DNA of 64,000 bases from Cliona cf. orientalis (lineage: Eukaryota; Porifera; Demospongiae; Clionaida; Clionaidae). The position numbers were made by a program, and so were the translations under genes. The stretch is from positions 7,818,501 to 7,882,500 of the forward strand of contig OZ005698.1 in NCBI GenBank assembly GCA_963930775.1. Reading direction: 5' to 3'. Below the pieces are notes generated by a model, which worked only from the letters and a program-made list of their open reading frames with translations, searched no databases and was not told the origin of the DNA. Each line of letters starts with the position of its first letter. Position 1 is the stretch's first letter. Below, one piece after another: positions 23,191-34,853 of this stretch.

Positions 23191-23457
23191 TCAAGCACTA
23201 GTGCATGAGTGCAACCACATGGCACCATGTGGAAGGATGACACCATCGTTGGTCACGTACCGCAGGAAATATCCAGAGTTTGCTGTTTTTTTCTCCAAAA
23301 GAGCAGCAGTGAGATGACCTGTCAAGTAGACTGCAACAGACGACGATCGGCGGTGGGGAAGGGACTTGTTGTTCCGTGTGTGTATGTCTTCAGAGGAAAG
23401 CAAAAGCATCTTGACCAGCTCATAAGTGTCTTCGCCAAGCTAGAAGTGCCATCATAA
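23191..23457 (+). pseudogene. Degraded HIRAN-like ORF fragment
   Basis: The frame reading DDTIVGHVPQEISRVCCFFL, then RRRSAVGKGLVVPC and FRGKQKH, resembles a HIRAN-like domain (IVGHVPR.IS...) that I know from many invertebrate ORFs. The usual upstream part is frame-broken: the neighbouring frame just 5' reads HEC, which may be its remains. The first codon of the open stretch is not supported as a start. Treat as a gene remnant of uncertain source, perhaps transposon-carried. Confidence 0.35.
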
Positions 23458-23742
23458 CAGAATGACTTCAAAATAGGCTTTTCTAAAAGCCACCACCATA
23501 TACAAAAGATGATTCCTCTTTGTACTCATAGTCAATTGAAGGGCGGGGTTACGTATGTATGTATATGTACGCGCTCACGTGTACGTGTGCAGTCTACTTG
23601 GTGGGAGGGGGGCTTATAATCGAGGCAAACATACCTGTGCAACAACTTGAGGGTCAAAGAGGGGAGGGGGCTTATTTTCGGGAGGATGCGGTACATACAT
23701 GTACATATTATATACATAGTACATACAACGCTAGCTGCCAAT

Positions 23743-23972
23743 TAGTCTCGTCCCCAGACCCCACCCCCAAAAGGAGGAAAGGGTCTGGTACACATCAAGC
23801 GCTTTTTGGGGCGCATAGGATGCATCATGTCATGTGATCGTCATGACAACGCATCAATGGCTCTCACATGCAGCAATAGTCGGCTATAGTGCTGTGACAT
23901 GATAATCACGTGCAAGCCACGTGGCATGAATCTGATTGGTGCGACAGAATTCAGAAATGCCATGTTAGCAAG
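23743..23972. mobile_element. Partial 'TAGTCTCG' MITE, empty-site relative of 5645-6677
   Basis: Begins TAGTCTCGTCCCCAGACC and follows the reverse complement of the 5645-6677 element through gcagcaatag and gcgacagaattcag, then loses similarity. It lacks the insertion found at 6190-6518. Confidence 0.7.
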
Positions 23973-24208
23973 AGTAGATAATAAGAGAGAAGATATGAGT
24001 GTCCAATGCACTACGCATCAAGTAACGTGACTTCCCACCTTGCACATGTGACTAGCCCTAGGGGCTAAATATATATATATACTTGGTTTTTCGTAAGATT
24101 GTGAAGAATAGAGGCGTTTTTTGTGAGTTTTGTGCTAGAATCTTCATGATTGTTATCTGCTAGCATTTTCAGTAGTGAAGGGGGCGTGTCTTCTGCAATT
24201 TTTAAACT

Positions 24209-24449
24209 TATCAGTAATGAGTTCCAACAGGTGAAATTGCTGTTTTTGTCTATTTTCTTTCCCTTCCCCTGCACCAGCACCTGTGCAGCTCTTCAGTGCA
24301 TCTTGATTCTTCTACGTCGACCTCGGTGGCTTGTTTGGAGGGACTCGAATCATGTTCCATGAAGGCACGCTCAACAAACTCGCTGAAACTCCTAGCAGTT
24401 CTTTAATACCTCCTTGGATGGCTCTGAGGTCGTTCTTAAGCACCTCCAT
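24209..24449 (-). pseudogene. Duplicated, decayed CCDC157 exon 1
   Basis: The minus strand from an ATG at 24449 reads MEVLKNDLRAIQGGIKELLG, closely matching the start of CCDC157 at 3915. The frame then breaks around the PSWKFP segment, and the exon donor GATAG|GTAAA has become GATAAGTTTAA. No other CCDC157 exon follows. It marks the boundary of a segmental duplication. Confidence 0.75.
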
Positions 24450-24603
24450 GCTCATATCTACTAGTACCTGTTTGCAGTCTAGTCTGTGTTGACCCGTTCC
24501 GTGGTTAAGGGTTGCAGGATGTTGACTCTAAATAATGCGCAGCTCAATGCTTGTTGGTGTGCATTAATTGGAAAGGGATACATTCTCTATGCTGGAATTT
24601 AAT

Positions 24604-26653
24604 ATGATGTTGCTAAGGGCTCGAGAACTTGCAGAATATGCTGCAATTCTCCTATTATTGATCTCAGGGACGTTGCTGTTGACGTTCACCTCCTACTACC
24701 TTCTCAAGTCATAGCTATCTGGTGGAATGGGCCTGCAGAAGATTCTCAGTGAAAGATAGAGTCAGGATTGTCCAGCATCGTGATCCTACTGATGAAACAA
24801 GCTCTGCAAGGGCCAGAGATAGTGATAAGACAACCAAGAAGAATGAGGGAGAGTTAAACCCCGTCACCAAGGGAGATCTAGCTGAAATATCGCAGCTGTA
24901 AGCCAATACGTATACTGTGATAGCTAGTCTGCTATCCGGCAGTGATGGTTGTAGTTGAACCTGTGTATAGTGGCAAGGTAGCCACCTCCATAATACCTGC
25001 ATACATAATATATTACTGCCACTTTGTTCAAGTGAAGTGGCAAAATGATACATCATTACAGCCGCTGATTTTTGGCCCAAGGGTGACTCACTATCTCTGT
25101 GCACAATATAATAATTATTCTGTTATATACTATGGTTGCTTGTGGTAGTGATTGGAAACCAGAAGGTGAGTGCTAGATCAGACTGGCATCTGGGTGCCAT
25201 AATATTATGGCCTGGCCTATAAGGGCTATTCATCATGGAATCCACCACCACATCACAGCACTGATAGCAAACCACATTATTGACAGCAAACCTTGGTGTA
25301 TAATTATTACATGTGTGTCTGACTATCTTTCTACCTCTTGCCAGGCCAATTGCTAATTCGGTGATCAAATTTACTGTATGCATGACACTGAGCATTCAGA
25401 TTGCCAAATCTAAATTCTGCCAATATTAATGCCAACTGAGCACTGTTTCACCAAATTTGTGCATAGCTCCCCAAAGCCTTACTTTTACGTTTTCACCATT
25501 TTCTTTCTTTGCAGGCTAGTGAGCCAAGTCATCAATGTATTGACCAGCTCTGTCAGTTTGCTGTCCATGTGGGAAACTAGGGAAGACGTTCTGTATAGCA
25601 AGTATGTGAATGCATCATGGACTAAGTTTTATCTAAGCTGGCACTTCATAGTTTGGGACATCTCGGGAATATATCTTGTGACTGTTAGCTCATAATATAA
25701 TATATTGAGCCATTGTACTTGATATTAAAACATTGCATTCTCGATATTTCTTCAGGTCTCCCATACTATTGTCCTTTGTCCACATCCCAGCCTGGTACAT
25801 GGTCTACGATTCCTTCGCAATGTTTGACTCCTACACCCTAAGAAAGAACCTCAAGCACCTCAGCCTGGGCAGACAGCTCTACATCTTTGCACGGAAAAAG
25901 TCGGGGCTTCTCTTCCACCATGCAATTCTGTTCTTTGGGGGATATCCGCTCGTACTGGTATGTTCCAGAAAATGTATGGACCCAGTTTTAAGATGATGGT
26001 GTTGCCTATTGTTAATTCTTATACATGTAGAACTACAGCATTCGTCGTGGTGCTGGAGACTTTGTCATTGCTCTATTCTTCCTCATGGAAGTTACCAATC
26101 CATTCTTATCAGCGGCCATGATACTGAGAATAGTAAGCACCCAAAGCTGCAAAAAGTAATGGAGTGACACTATCCTCGCCCCCAGACTCCCAGCTTGTCA
26201 ATATTACATGCTGAAACATTATTGATGACTAAAGTTGACATTCAGGAGGATCTAGGAGCCTGGGGACGAGGCTAGAAATTGATACTACAATCATGTAGGC
26301 CTACTAGGGTCTTGCCCCCCACCTGCATGTACTATGAATGGTGTCTGATTTGTGGTTTATTCCTTCTTTTCATCATCATGCAGCTTGGCCTCACTCATAC
26401 CTCGTTCTATTTCATCAATGGAGTCATCCTCCTGGTGCTGTAGTTTTTTGTCCGTGTTCTCAACTACCCTATAGCTCTCCTGCTCTATGCAGTCCAGTAC
26501 CACGACTGGAACATCTTCTCAGCTCTAGGTGGCATGGGTGCTGTCTGCCACCTTTTCTGTCTACTACACTTCGGATTTCAGACTTATTGGTTCATTCAAA
26601 TTTTTAAGATCTCCATCAGAACTACCATGTCAAAATCACAGAAGACTTCTTAA
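24604..26653 (+). pseudogene. TLC-domain (TLCD3/FAM57-like) gene, copy 2, two disabling lesions
   Basis: Five exons with matching phases can be read: 24604-24897, 25515-25601, 25756-25957, 26031-26132, 26384-26653. Motifs typical of TLCD3 proteins are LLVSQVIN, the AWYMVYDSFAM segment, LLFHHAILFF with the paired histidines, RRGAGDFV, and EVTNPFL. Several hydrophobic segments fit a multipass ER/Golgi membrane protein. Two breaks argue against function: a net 4-nt insertion at about 24709-24716 creates TAG at 24712 and shifts frame, and a TAG at 26441 truncates the last exon in the middle of a membrane segment. Splice sites are otherwise intact, so inactivation is recent, or one break could be an assembly error. 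A short MITE (about 26165-26272, ends cctcgcccccagactccc) lies in the last intron. Confidence 0.75.
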
Positions 26654-26739
26654 ATTTTTATATTATCTCCACCAATTTGTGCAGTCATGTTAATTATTAT
26701 TCTGGTGTACATGTACGTGCAGGGAGATAGAAATAGCAA

Positions 26740-26981
26740 AATTAAATTCGTACAATCTTAGCATGCTGTACAGTCTTGTTATGGCAGGGGGTAGGAAGCC
26801 ATAAAATTGTTTATATAGTGAGGGGGCATACTGACTGGTTGACAACTGTGACCTATTGCTATGTAGGGAAGAACTGGAGTTAATGACCCTTACCTAAACA
26901 GTGTGGGGGCGCGCGCATGCGCACTTTCACCGTAGTGCTGCAGTATGGAAGGGGGTGTCCCTCTACGGTTGCTGGGTCAAG
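26740..26981 (+). promoter_or_regulatory. Conserved promoter of CARD-ankyrin paralogue 2
   Basis: Shares the caatcttagcatgctgtaca and ggtaggaagccat blocks with 34590-34670, the taatgacccttacctaaaca block (26881-26900) and an NRF1-like cgcgcatgcgca at 26912-26923 with paralogue 3. Similar spacing to the ATG in all three copies. Confidence 0.55.
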
Positions 26982-29900
26982 ATGACAGAAAAGAACATCG
27001 AGTACCAATCGCTCCTTCAGTTCGCTGATGATCTGACTCAACTGATTCAACATAACATCGTTTCAGTGTCCTCTAAGCTTTTTGCCAAGGGTCTCGTGGC
27101 TAAGGACGTCCACGACTCCGTGCTGAGTGTTGATGGGGCTTCAAACCAATCAAAAGCTGCTAAACTATTGTCATGTGTGCTCGACAAAATTAAGGAATCT
27201 GGTGATCAGTGTCAGTATTTCATTGATGTGCTGGGGGAAGACTCTTACTTCGACAACATTGTGTTGAAGGTTACAAAAGTTCGTGGTAAGCACAAATTAA
27301 TTTGATGTATGAGATACACTGTACAAACCATTAAAGCATACAATGTTTATGCATGTCACCCGTGCTGCACACAACTGTCAGAATAATACCTATAAGAGAG
27401 TATCTGGATGTTGGGTTGTACCAACTTCTGGTGTTGCGGGGGTTCAGAAATTAATTTGATACCACACACTTAACCATAGGATGACATACAAATATTGCTA
27501 ATATCAATTTACTCTATAAGGCTCACTCCTTAATATTATTCACAGAAACACTTCAGGGTTGCAAAGATGACCCCGTGGAGAGCGAGGAGAGGAAACAGGG
27601 TGAGAGCCGATGTATACCGGTATAAGAGGCTTTAGCCCCACATCATGCAATCTTCAGTATTAGATTATAGCTGTATGGGTACTCCACCTACATGCCCCAG
27701 CTCTACGACTATATGTATCTCCCTAAGTGATTTTGATAGTATAGCTATCATCATGACTTTGGCATAGTTGATAAACTGTCTGTATTTTTTAGTTGCATTC
27801 GTTGATTCTAAAGTGGAAAAACAACAAATCAAGGATAAAGAAGAAGGTTAGTTGATCACATCCCATACAGATTTCATTCATTTTCATCCTATTGGTACTG
27901 TCATATAATCGATCCTCCATGACAAGAATTCTAGTCACTGATAATTACTGTAATTTTCACAGTTGGTAAGCAAATTAAGCACTTGGAAAAAATATTTTTG
28001 AGTCTTAAGAAGATGTTGTTGAAGGAGTTGAAAGCTGACAAGGAAGTTACTACAGAGGTGCTGCTGGAATCTCTGACTATCTTACCAACTGAATTGCAGA
28101 CAGAATATGGAGCATACCTTGAGGAGAAGCTTCCAGTTCTTGAAGACCTCGGAACTGTCAGCAAGATATTCTCACGACTTAGTCTTCATTTTACATTCCT
28201 AGACTATTCGCTTTTGCAGCACCTTATCGATGAGTTTGGAAGTGAACAGTTGAAACAAGATATGTCTGCCTACGATGGAGAAATCCAGGTATTTCTGGAT
28301 GAGACAACCATTGTAGAGCTGCAGGACCACTTACCAGGTCAGCAAGATCTCCCTCCTCACTTTGATAAGCTACGAATGATGATTGACAAAGACCCCGGAA
28401 AGTATTCTTTGCGGATGGTGAATAATTTACGAAAGCGATTCTGCAACAAGACACAGCTGTCGGAGATCGTCTTTGTACTTATAGGAATCGGAAAAGCCAA
28501 CTCGTTCATTCTTATCTTCATCATCCCTAGTGTCCTTGGTCCACGGCTGGCGAAGTCTGTGGGTAGAGTGGATGACAGTTTCTACCAGAGAGAATGTATT
28601 GTTTCAATAGCATTGAACCAGCAACAACTCTATCTTGCAAGAGGAAGGAAGGTATATTAAGCCGAGAATGTGACAAATATTTTCCTTAATAATCTTGAAA
28701 ATTAACAGTAGAAACATATTGAATTGAATTTCTTTCACTTTCAAGGCTGAATATGAGAAGAGACTTCTGATACTTTGTGCCAGCAACACTGGAGACATTC
28801 AGGAGCTCAGATACATCTTGAACCAACCAGGAGTGGACACAAACATTCGTGATCAGGTACTGTAGGCACTATTTTTAAGCCACGCTTAGTTCACACATAT
28901 AATTATAGTAATCAGTGGCGGATTCAGGGTGGTTCCTAGGGTTCCATGGAACCCCCCTTTGGGCTGCACCTAGAACTAAGAAGTACTGATGATAGGCTAT
29001 GCCAAATACTGATTGATAGGCTAAATGGAACCCCCCCCTCCCCTCTCTGTCTACAGAACTAAGAAAACTACTGCTATGGCTCACCTTGGCATGCTTTAGC
29101 AGAAAACTCGTTCAAAAGGAGGTCGATTGGGCTAGTAGGATTTATAGTTTCTCTCAAAAACGATCGAAATGGGTGTGGTTTTGCCCCAAAGTGGGCGTGG
29201 CTTCAAAAATTTCGCGCGCGCTTTGCACACAACTGTACTATTGGAACCCCCCTTCACAAAATCCTGGATCTGCCACTGTAGTTTCCTGCTGATTATTTTA
29301 GGCATGCACATGCACTTGAAATTCTGCGTTTATGATATCTATCTACTAGTAGTGAGTATGTATTACAATTTCTATTCCATGACACATTCAGGAAGGTAGG
29401 ACGCCTCTAGTCCTTGCAAGTAACAACGGCAGAAATGAAGTCATCTCCCTGCTTCTTGATCATGGAGCCAGTATTGACTTCCCAAACAATGTATGTTTTG
29501 TAATGATTATATACCTACATGTCAGGGTTTATCCAGAAAAAAAAATTGGGGGGAGAAGTGGGCATGGCAGTTTCATGCACCATGTCCCCCCTCCTCCCCC
29601 ATTAACCATTAAGATGTGTTTGGATGTCACTGAGGTATTACGTGATTTCATCTAGTGCTCTTAGTCTTAAATAATAATTATTATGAAAAACTTGCCCACA
29701 TCCCCAGTAGCTGCATGTTCATATGGTAAAAGGTCGTCAATATAGCGCGTACACAGTCCAAGCCACATCAATTGCAGAGATGGATTCTGAGATTGACTCT
29801 TGACCTCAACAGTGACAAGTTTCAATCACAGAAGACGAATTTGATAGCCCCATACAGCTTCCGAACATCAGGTTGGTCGCGGCATGGCACACAGCATGCG

Positions 29901-32900
29901 TGCTATAATATGTAGCACAAGGCAAGTTTATTTATCCACGGGATTACGTCAGCCAAGAGAACGTGTGAAGTTTGGCCGGCAGTACTTGTCAGAGAAAGTA
30001 GCACTCAGCTTGTAATGTATTTGCTGGATACATGCGTCAGATACTCTACATATAATATACCGGTTTTCAAGTCTCAGAAAGGCTCCACGGAGGCCTGAAT
30101 TTTAGGCAATTATCGTACTTAATCTAATACTACATATGGAAAAAAAGATTAATTTCATTTTTGAAAAAAGTGCGATTTTCTGGTAAAGGTCGTCAATCGC
30201 TCCATATAATATTATAAATTATACGTTATGAGAATTCATAATTTTGCTAATTTCTTACGTTAGATTGGATCATACGTTGTATTCGATTAACTACGGTATC
30301 TCATAGATTACATCATCATTACCTAATAACCTCAGAAAAGCAAAGGGATGTAATTATATTATTACTAATCACTTGCACCGCAGCACAAAAAAATAACACG
30401 CTCTCCTCCCCCACTACCTCTCTCCATGTGTATTGTTGCTCCTATCCTAATCCTAGTATGCTTCTTGATTGTTATTCTGCATACTTGTATAGAGTGAAAA
30501 TGGTGACTCTCCTCTCATTGGTGCTGCTCGCTGTGGACATGTAGCTACATGCCAGCTACTCATTGATAGAGGTGCAACGATTGATTTCCAGCACAAAGTA
30601 AGCTAGGGTACACGTACATAATAATATTATTGTGCATTATTTTCAAATTAGTTTTCACCTGTCTGCCTATACAGGAAGGAGCTACAGCATTCATCATGGC
30701 AAGTCAAAATAATCACGTTAAGGTTGTTCAGTTGCTATTGGACTATGATGCAGAAATCGATCAACAATGGGTAAGATTAAAATAATATTGTAGAGTAGAA
30801 TCACAGCTAGCCTATTTAGCTGCCATGCACTAGTTATCTATACCGCTATTCCTCAGCTTGAATGCATACAAGTTGCCTGTTAGCTACCGTGCATGCTTAA
30901 CAAAGCTAGCACTATTTATTTATGTGAAAGTTAACTTAATGGCCGCTAATTTTTTAACTAATTTTAAATCTTAGGACCCTACTAGCCTCATCCCCAGACC
31001 ACTCCCATGTTCTGCGCATAACAATGAAAACGTGGGAGTGGCCTGGGGATGACCTGCTACTCTAAAATTAGTGTTATAACTTGAGCATGATAATATGTGG
31101 TAGTTCCTAAAATTCTGCTGGCATACCAGTACCTTGCAAGGACAGCATTTTAGCAATCAACTGATTTCATTGCACTCTATAGGATGGAACCACAGCGCTT
31201 CATCTAGCAAGCTGGAATGGGCACAAGGAGGTTGTTCAGTTACTATTGGAAAGAGGTGCAAGTAAGGACAAAGCAGACGAGGTACTGGTGACACACTACT
31301 CGGCATGACTAATGTTCTTATAATATTACATCCGCCTATACGTATAACGTATGCATGTTCATCATATAGAAAGTTGGTATCACCGCCCTTGCGTGGGCTG
31401 CCCTGCAAGATCATGATCAAATTGTGGATGTATTACTAAAGGCTGGAGCTGATCCTGATATTCAGGATAAGGTAGCAAAGTACGGTGTGTATGCATATGG
31501 ATTCCTGAATTATATTCCCTGGCCTTTATACTTTCATACAATGTATCTCTGTTGACGGTTTGTCATACAGAAAGATGGTATGACTGCCCTGGCTTGGGCT
31601 GCTCAGGATAATCGTAAACAAGCTGTGGATGTCCTGCTGAAGGCTGGAGCCAATCCTAATATTCAGAGCAAGGTACCAATACTGCTGCACACAAGTCCAG
31701 CCATACCTTGTATCGCTGAAGTATCCTGTATAATGACATTGTAATCATTAACATGGGACAAAAGAATATGAATTTCACCAATTATTAATGAGAGCAGGTG
31801 GAGAAATGTTTCTTCTAGTGTAATTTTCCAGAGGTGGTGTATTATAACAGCTAGTACATGTGTATAATATTATGTTCATATCGTTAACAATTGGATTAGG
31901 CTATAATTAAGATTGATTTGCCTTCAATGATGTAGAAAGGAGCTGCTCCACTACATTTAGCAAGTGAGAGGGGCTGTAAAGAAATTGTTGAATTGATGCT
32001 AGGTAGTGGTGCAGATCTGGACAAGAGAGACGAGGTATACTTATTGTGGTTTATTTAAACGTACGCTCGAGGCATACATCCAACCATTTGGCTTTGCCTC
32101 ACAGATTGAATGCCCACCTCTCGCAAACAAACCACTCTAGGCCATAATCTAATAACTTATACGATTAACAACGAAAAATTTGCGAATTACGGTTCAGTCA
32201 TATTGGATACTCGTTATACAGAGTTGTGGAATGACTGCCCTGGCTTGGGCTGCCTATAAAGGTCACAAGCAAATCGTGGATTTACTACTGAAGGCTGGAG
32301 CCAATCCTGATATTCAGGACAAGGTGCAGTCAGCAGCAATAATAATATAGTGTGTATTGCTGTCTGAGTCACCCTAGGCCTATAGCTACCTCTAGGCTCT
32401 GCCTGCAGGATGTTGATTCAGTATACTCTCTTTCTTGATATATAATTATTGCACACCTCATATTCTATTGAATGTTCATCATTCAGAAATATGGTACGAC
32501 TACCATTGCTTTGGCTGCTAGTGAGGGTCATGAACAAGTCGTGGATATACTACTGAAGGCTGGCGCCAATCCTGACATTCAGGATCATGTATGTCGTCTC
32601 ATCCCTGGACCCTTGGCCTATGCCACCCATACCAGCTCTTCAATGTGTCATGCTGATATGCTAAGAGGGCCTGACGCACCAATTCACATAGTCTCGTCCC
32701 CTGACCCCACCCTAGAGGAGGGAAAAGGTCGGGGATAAAAGCTTGATCCACTTGACGACCAGCGGAGGAATTTGCACATCCTAATCAGATCGCAGCCTTA
32801 GCCCAGTCATATGAGTCACTAGCCGCATGAATAAATATAAATTTGAAATGCCTATGCAGCCTTACTGACCAATCAGATCCAAGCTTTGTTCAGGCCACCC

Positions 32901-33656
32901 GTGTCAGTGCACACGCCCAGAGCCGGCCAAACCAAGAAACCAGCCCAATGTCACCATGCATGCACAGACCCTTTTCCCTCCTTGTGTGGGTGGGGTCTGG
33001 GGACGAGACTATGTATCTGCTCACTATGTCAGGGACACTATTAATAATTAATTAATCCATGGCCTGGGTGTCAGTGCTGAATACTTTTCATCAGACTCCC
33101 CCTTCCCATTTGTATAATATGTAGGTCTTTGGGGGTACTGCTCTATATCATGCTGCCCTAAACGGTAATGAGAAGATGATCCGAATGCTACTTGATGCAG
33201 GAGCAGATATGGAAATTAAAGACAAGGTAAATGATGTTTACGTGTTCTTATACAATCACTCTGATATTAAGTTTTGATTGTATATTATAGAACGGATTGA
33301 CAGTGTATGATATTGCTAGCAGTATGTCTCATACAGCAGTGTGTCAGCTATTGGAGCAGTATGGTTACAAGGTATAGTGTTATAGCTAGCTAACATTGTT
33401 ATGGTGCCAATACTACTGTTTGATCCCACAGCCCATTCATCTCCCTCTCCAGTCAACTAGCCATCATCATTTGATCCCACAGCCAATTCATCTTGTGCCA
33501 GCCCCTCTCCAGTCAACTAGCCAACATCATTATGATCCCGTCACAAGCTTACAAACTTTCAGGGATATCTTAGAACACGGGCTGCATATGGAGTCTGATA
33601 CTACTAAACATCAAGAAAGTCATACTACTCTTGAATCAGAACACTTATATTCATAA
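26982..33656 (+). CDS. CARD-like / unassigned domain / ankyrin-repeat protein, paralogue 2
   Basis: Seventeen exons: 26982-27285, 27546-27599, 27793-27846, 27963-28651, 28746-28856, 29392-29490, 30493-30597, 30675-30770, 31183-31281, 31370-31471, 31571-31672, 31936-32034, 32222-32323, 32487-32588, 33125-33226, 33291-33371, 33432-33656. The protein is 841 aa. The CARD-like exon is nearly identical to paralogue 3. The large exon (residues ~138-367) carries FLDYSLLQHLIDEFG and FYQREC. About eleven ankyrin units follow, then a half-repeat cap (TVYDIASSMSHTAVCQLLEQ) and a proline/histidine-rich tail built from an internal tandem duplication. The order of repeat types differs from paralogues 1 and 3: several consecutive 'GMTALAWAA' exons. 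No stop or frame break interrupts the model. Confidence 0.82.
28913..29278. mobile_element. MITE, hAT-like, relative of 5332-5635
   Basis: Ends CAGTGGCGGATTCAG and GGATCTGCCACTG, with the same 'ggaacccccctt' and 'aaaacgatcgaaa' internal blocks as the copy at 5332-5635. It lies in an intron of paralogue 2. Confidence 0.7.
29500..30480. other. Intron of paralogue 2, repeat-bearing
   Basis: Holds a copy of the 'tctggtaaaggtcgtcaatcgc' repeat at about 30115-30300. No exon or RNA gene is seen. Confidence 0.45.
30983..31052. repeat. Short hairpin in paralogue 2 intron
   Basis: agcctcatccccagaccactcc ... is followed 25 bp later by its reverse complement ggagtggcctggggatgacct, with ccatgtt / aacgtggg inside. 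A minimal inverted-repeat element. Confidence 0.55.
32689..33011. mobile_element. MITE family 'TAGTCTCG', complete copy
   Basis: A 323-bp element with TAGTCTCGTCCCCTGACC and GGGGACGAGACTA ends, diverged from 6190-6518 but colinear (aatcagatcgcagc, accaatcagatccaa). The 9-bp flanks no longer match. It sits in an intron of paralogue 2. Confidence 0.75.
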
Positions 33657-33827
33657 TATGATGAAACAGATCCTCAATTATAATTATTACATGTATATTA
33701 TTATAGCTAAAAACTGTGTGTCAACATTGTGCATTCATTTTCTAATAGTAATAAATTTTTATCGACTATGCATAAACTTGTGAATACATTATGTGCACTG
33801 AATCATGATTATTCAAAAACAGACATG

Positions 33828-34425
33828 CTATCTTTGAGGTCCTGCCATTTGCTTCATGGCTCCTTCGTCTTGCATGGAGGTCATCAGTTTCTTGCCTATT
33901 CTGTCGTGAACCTCCATGAACTTTGCCACGCATCGGTCGAGGCAGATGGCCTCTCCTTTAGTCAGCTCTCCCTCGTGGTACTTTGGAGGTATGCACTTCT
34001 TATGACATGATCTCGATAATCTAAAGTGTGTGTGGGAGGGCATTGGGGGGGGGGACAACATTAATATCGAGACTATGCAACACTATGAAACCAAGCCCAC
34101 GAACGAAGGGCCCAGTATTGTACGCTAAAGCTGGGTACGAGGTTACTGTGAGATTGAGCACTTCAGTCTCTTAGCTAAAGTTCAAGGTGGAAGATTTCAA
34201 GGCTAGTATGTGTCTAGCTAGTACTTGGCAAGTTTATACTGATCATGAGAGGGTAACCAGACCCCTGGCAGCAACACATTTAAAGTTCTTTCTCTACTGA
34301 TTGGTATATTATAAATTAATACTTGTTCTACCTACCTAACAAACATTAGCACACGTGTTGTAGAGGTCTGTCATCATCTCTATCTCCAGGTTGGCACTGA
34401 TGGCCTCTTGCTTACTGGGATCCAT
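33828..34425 (-). CDS. TIMM10: Mitochondrial import chaperone Tim10, copy a
   Basis: Two exons on the minus strand, 34355-34425 and 33828-34020, joined in phase to give 87 aa, close to the ~90 aa usual for Tim10. It starts MDPSKQEA, as animal Tim10 starts MDP. The twin CX3C motifs (CHKKC and CLDRC, 15 residues apart) are intact, with CIPPKYHEGELTKGE between them; these pair as disulphides in the mature small Tim. Tim10 forms a hexamer with Tim9 in the intermembrane space that escorts membrane-protein precursors. A probable 5' UTR exon ends near 34547 (CAG|GTACGT on the coding strand). Copy b at 47003-47602 is almost identical, so this one came with the segmental duplication. It is head to head with paralogue 3. 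Confidence 0.92.
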
Positions 34426-34853
34426 GGCACCTTGGTTTTTACACACTACGCGCCGACAAACTGTATATTTTGACCAGAATATGTATATTATTGATGTGAT
34501 ACAAACACAATTAATGTTAATAAGTAGAAATCTGATTTCTAGACGTACCTGAGCTGATCAGCTGAATGCAGAGGACCACTTTCTTATTAATGCGCACTGC
34601 AATCTTAGCATGCTGTACAGTCTTGTTAGGCTTAGTATGGCAGAGGGATAGGAAGCCATGAAAATTAAGTGAGGGGGCATACTGACTGGTTGACAACTAT
34701 CCTATTGCTTTGTGGCCTTCTATAAGGAGCTAGGAACTGGAATTAACGACCCTTACCTAAACGGTGTGGGCGCGCGCATGCGCACTTTCACCGTACATGT
34801 AGCTAGTATGGCAGTATGGAAGGGGGGTGTCCCTCTAAGGTTGCAGGGTCAAG
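34426..34853. promoter_or_regulatory. Divergent promoter: TIMM10 copy a / CARD-ankyrin paralogue 3
   Basis: A 428-bp interval between opposite start codons. It holds the conserved ttaacgacccttacctaaac block (34743-34762) and an NRF1-like cgcgcatgcgca at 34773-34784. The block near 34545-34600 (gacgtacctgagctgatcag) is shared with the TIMM10 copy b upstream region at 47730-47785. Confidence 0.55.

Noticed and set aside
21511..24060. Search for a third TIMM10 remnant after paralogue 1
   Set aside because: I found no CX3C-encoding segment or MDP start; the block has either lost it or never contained it.
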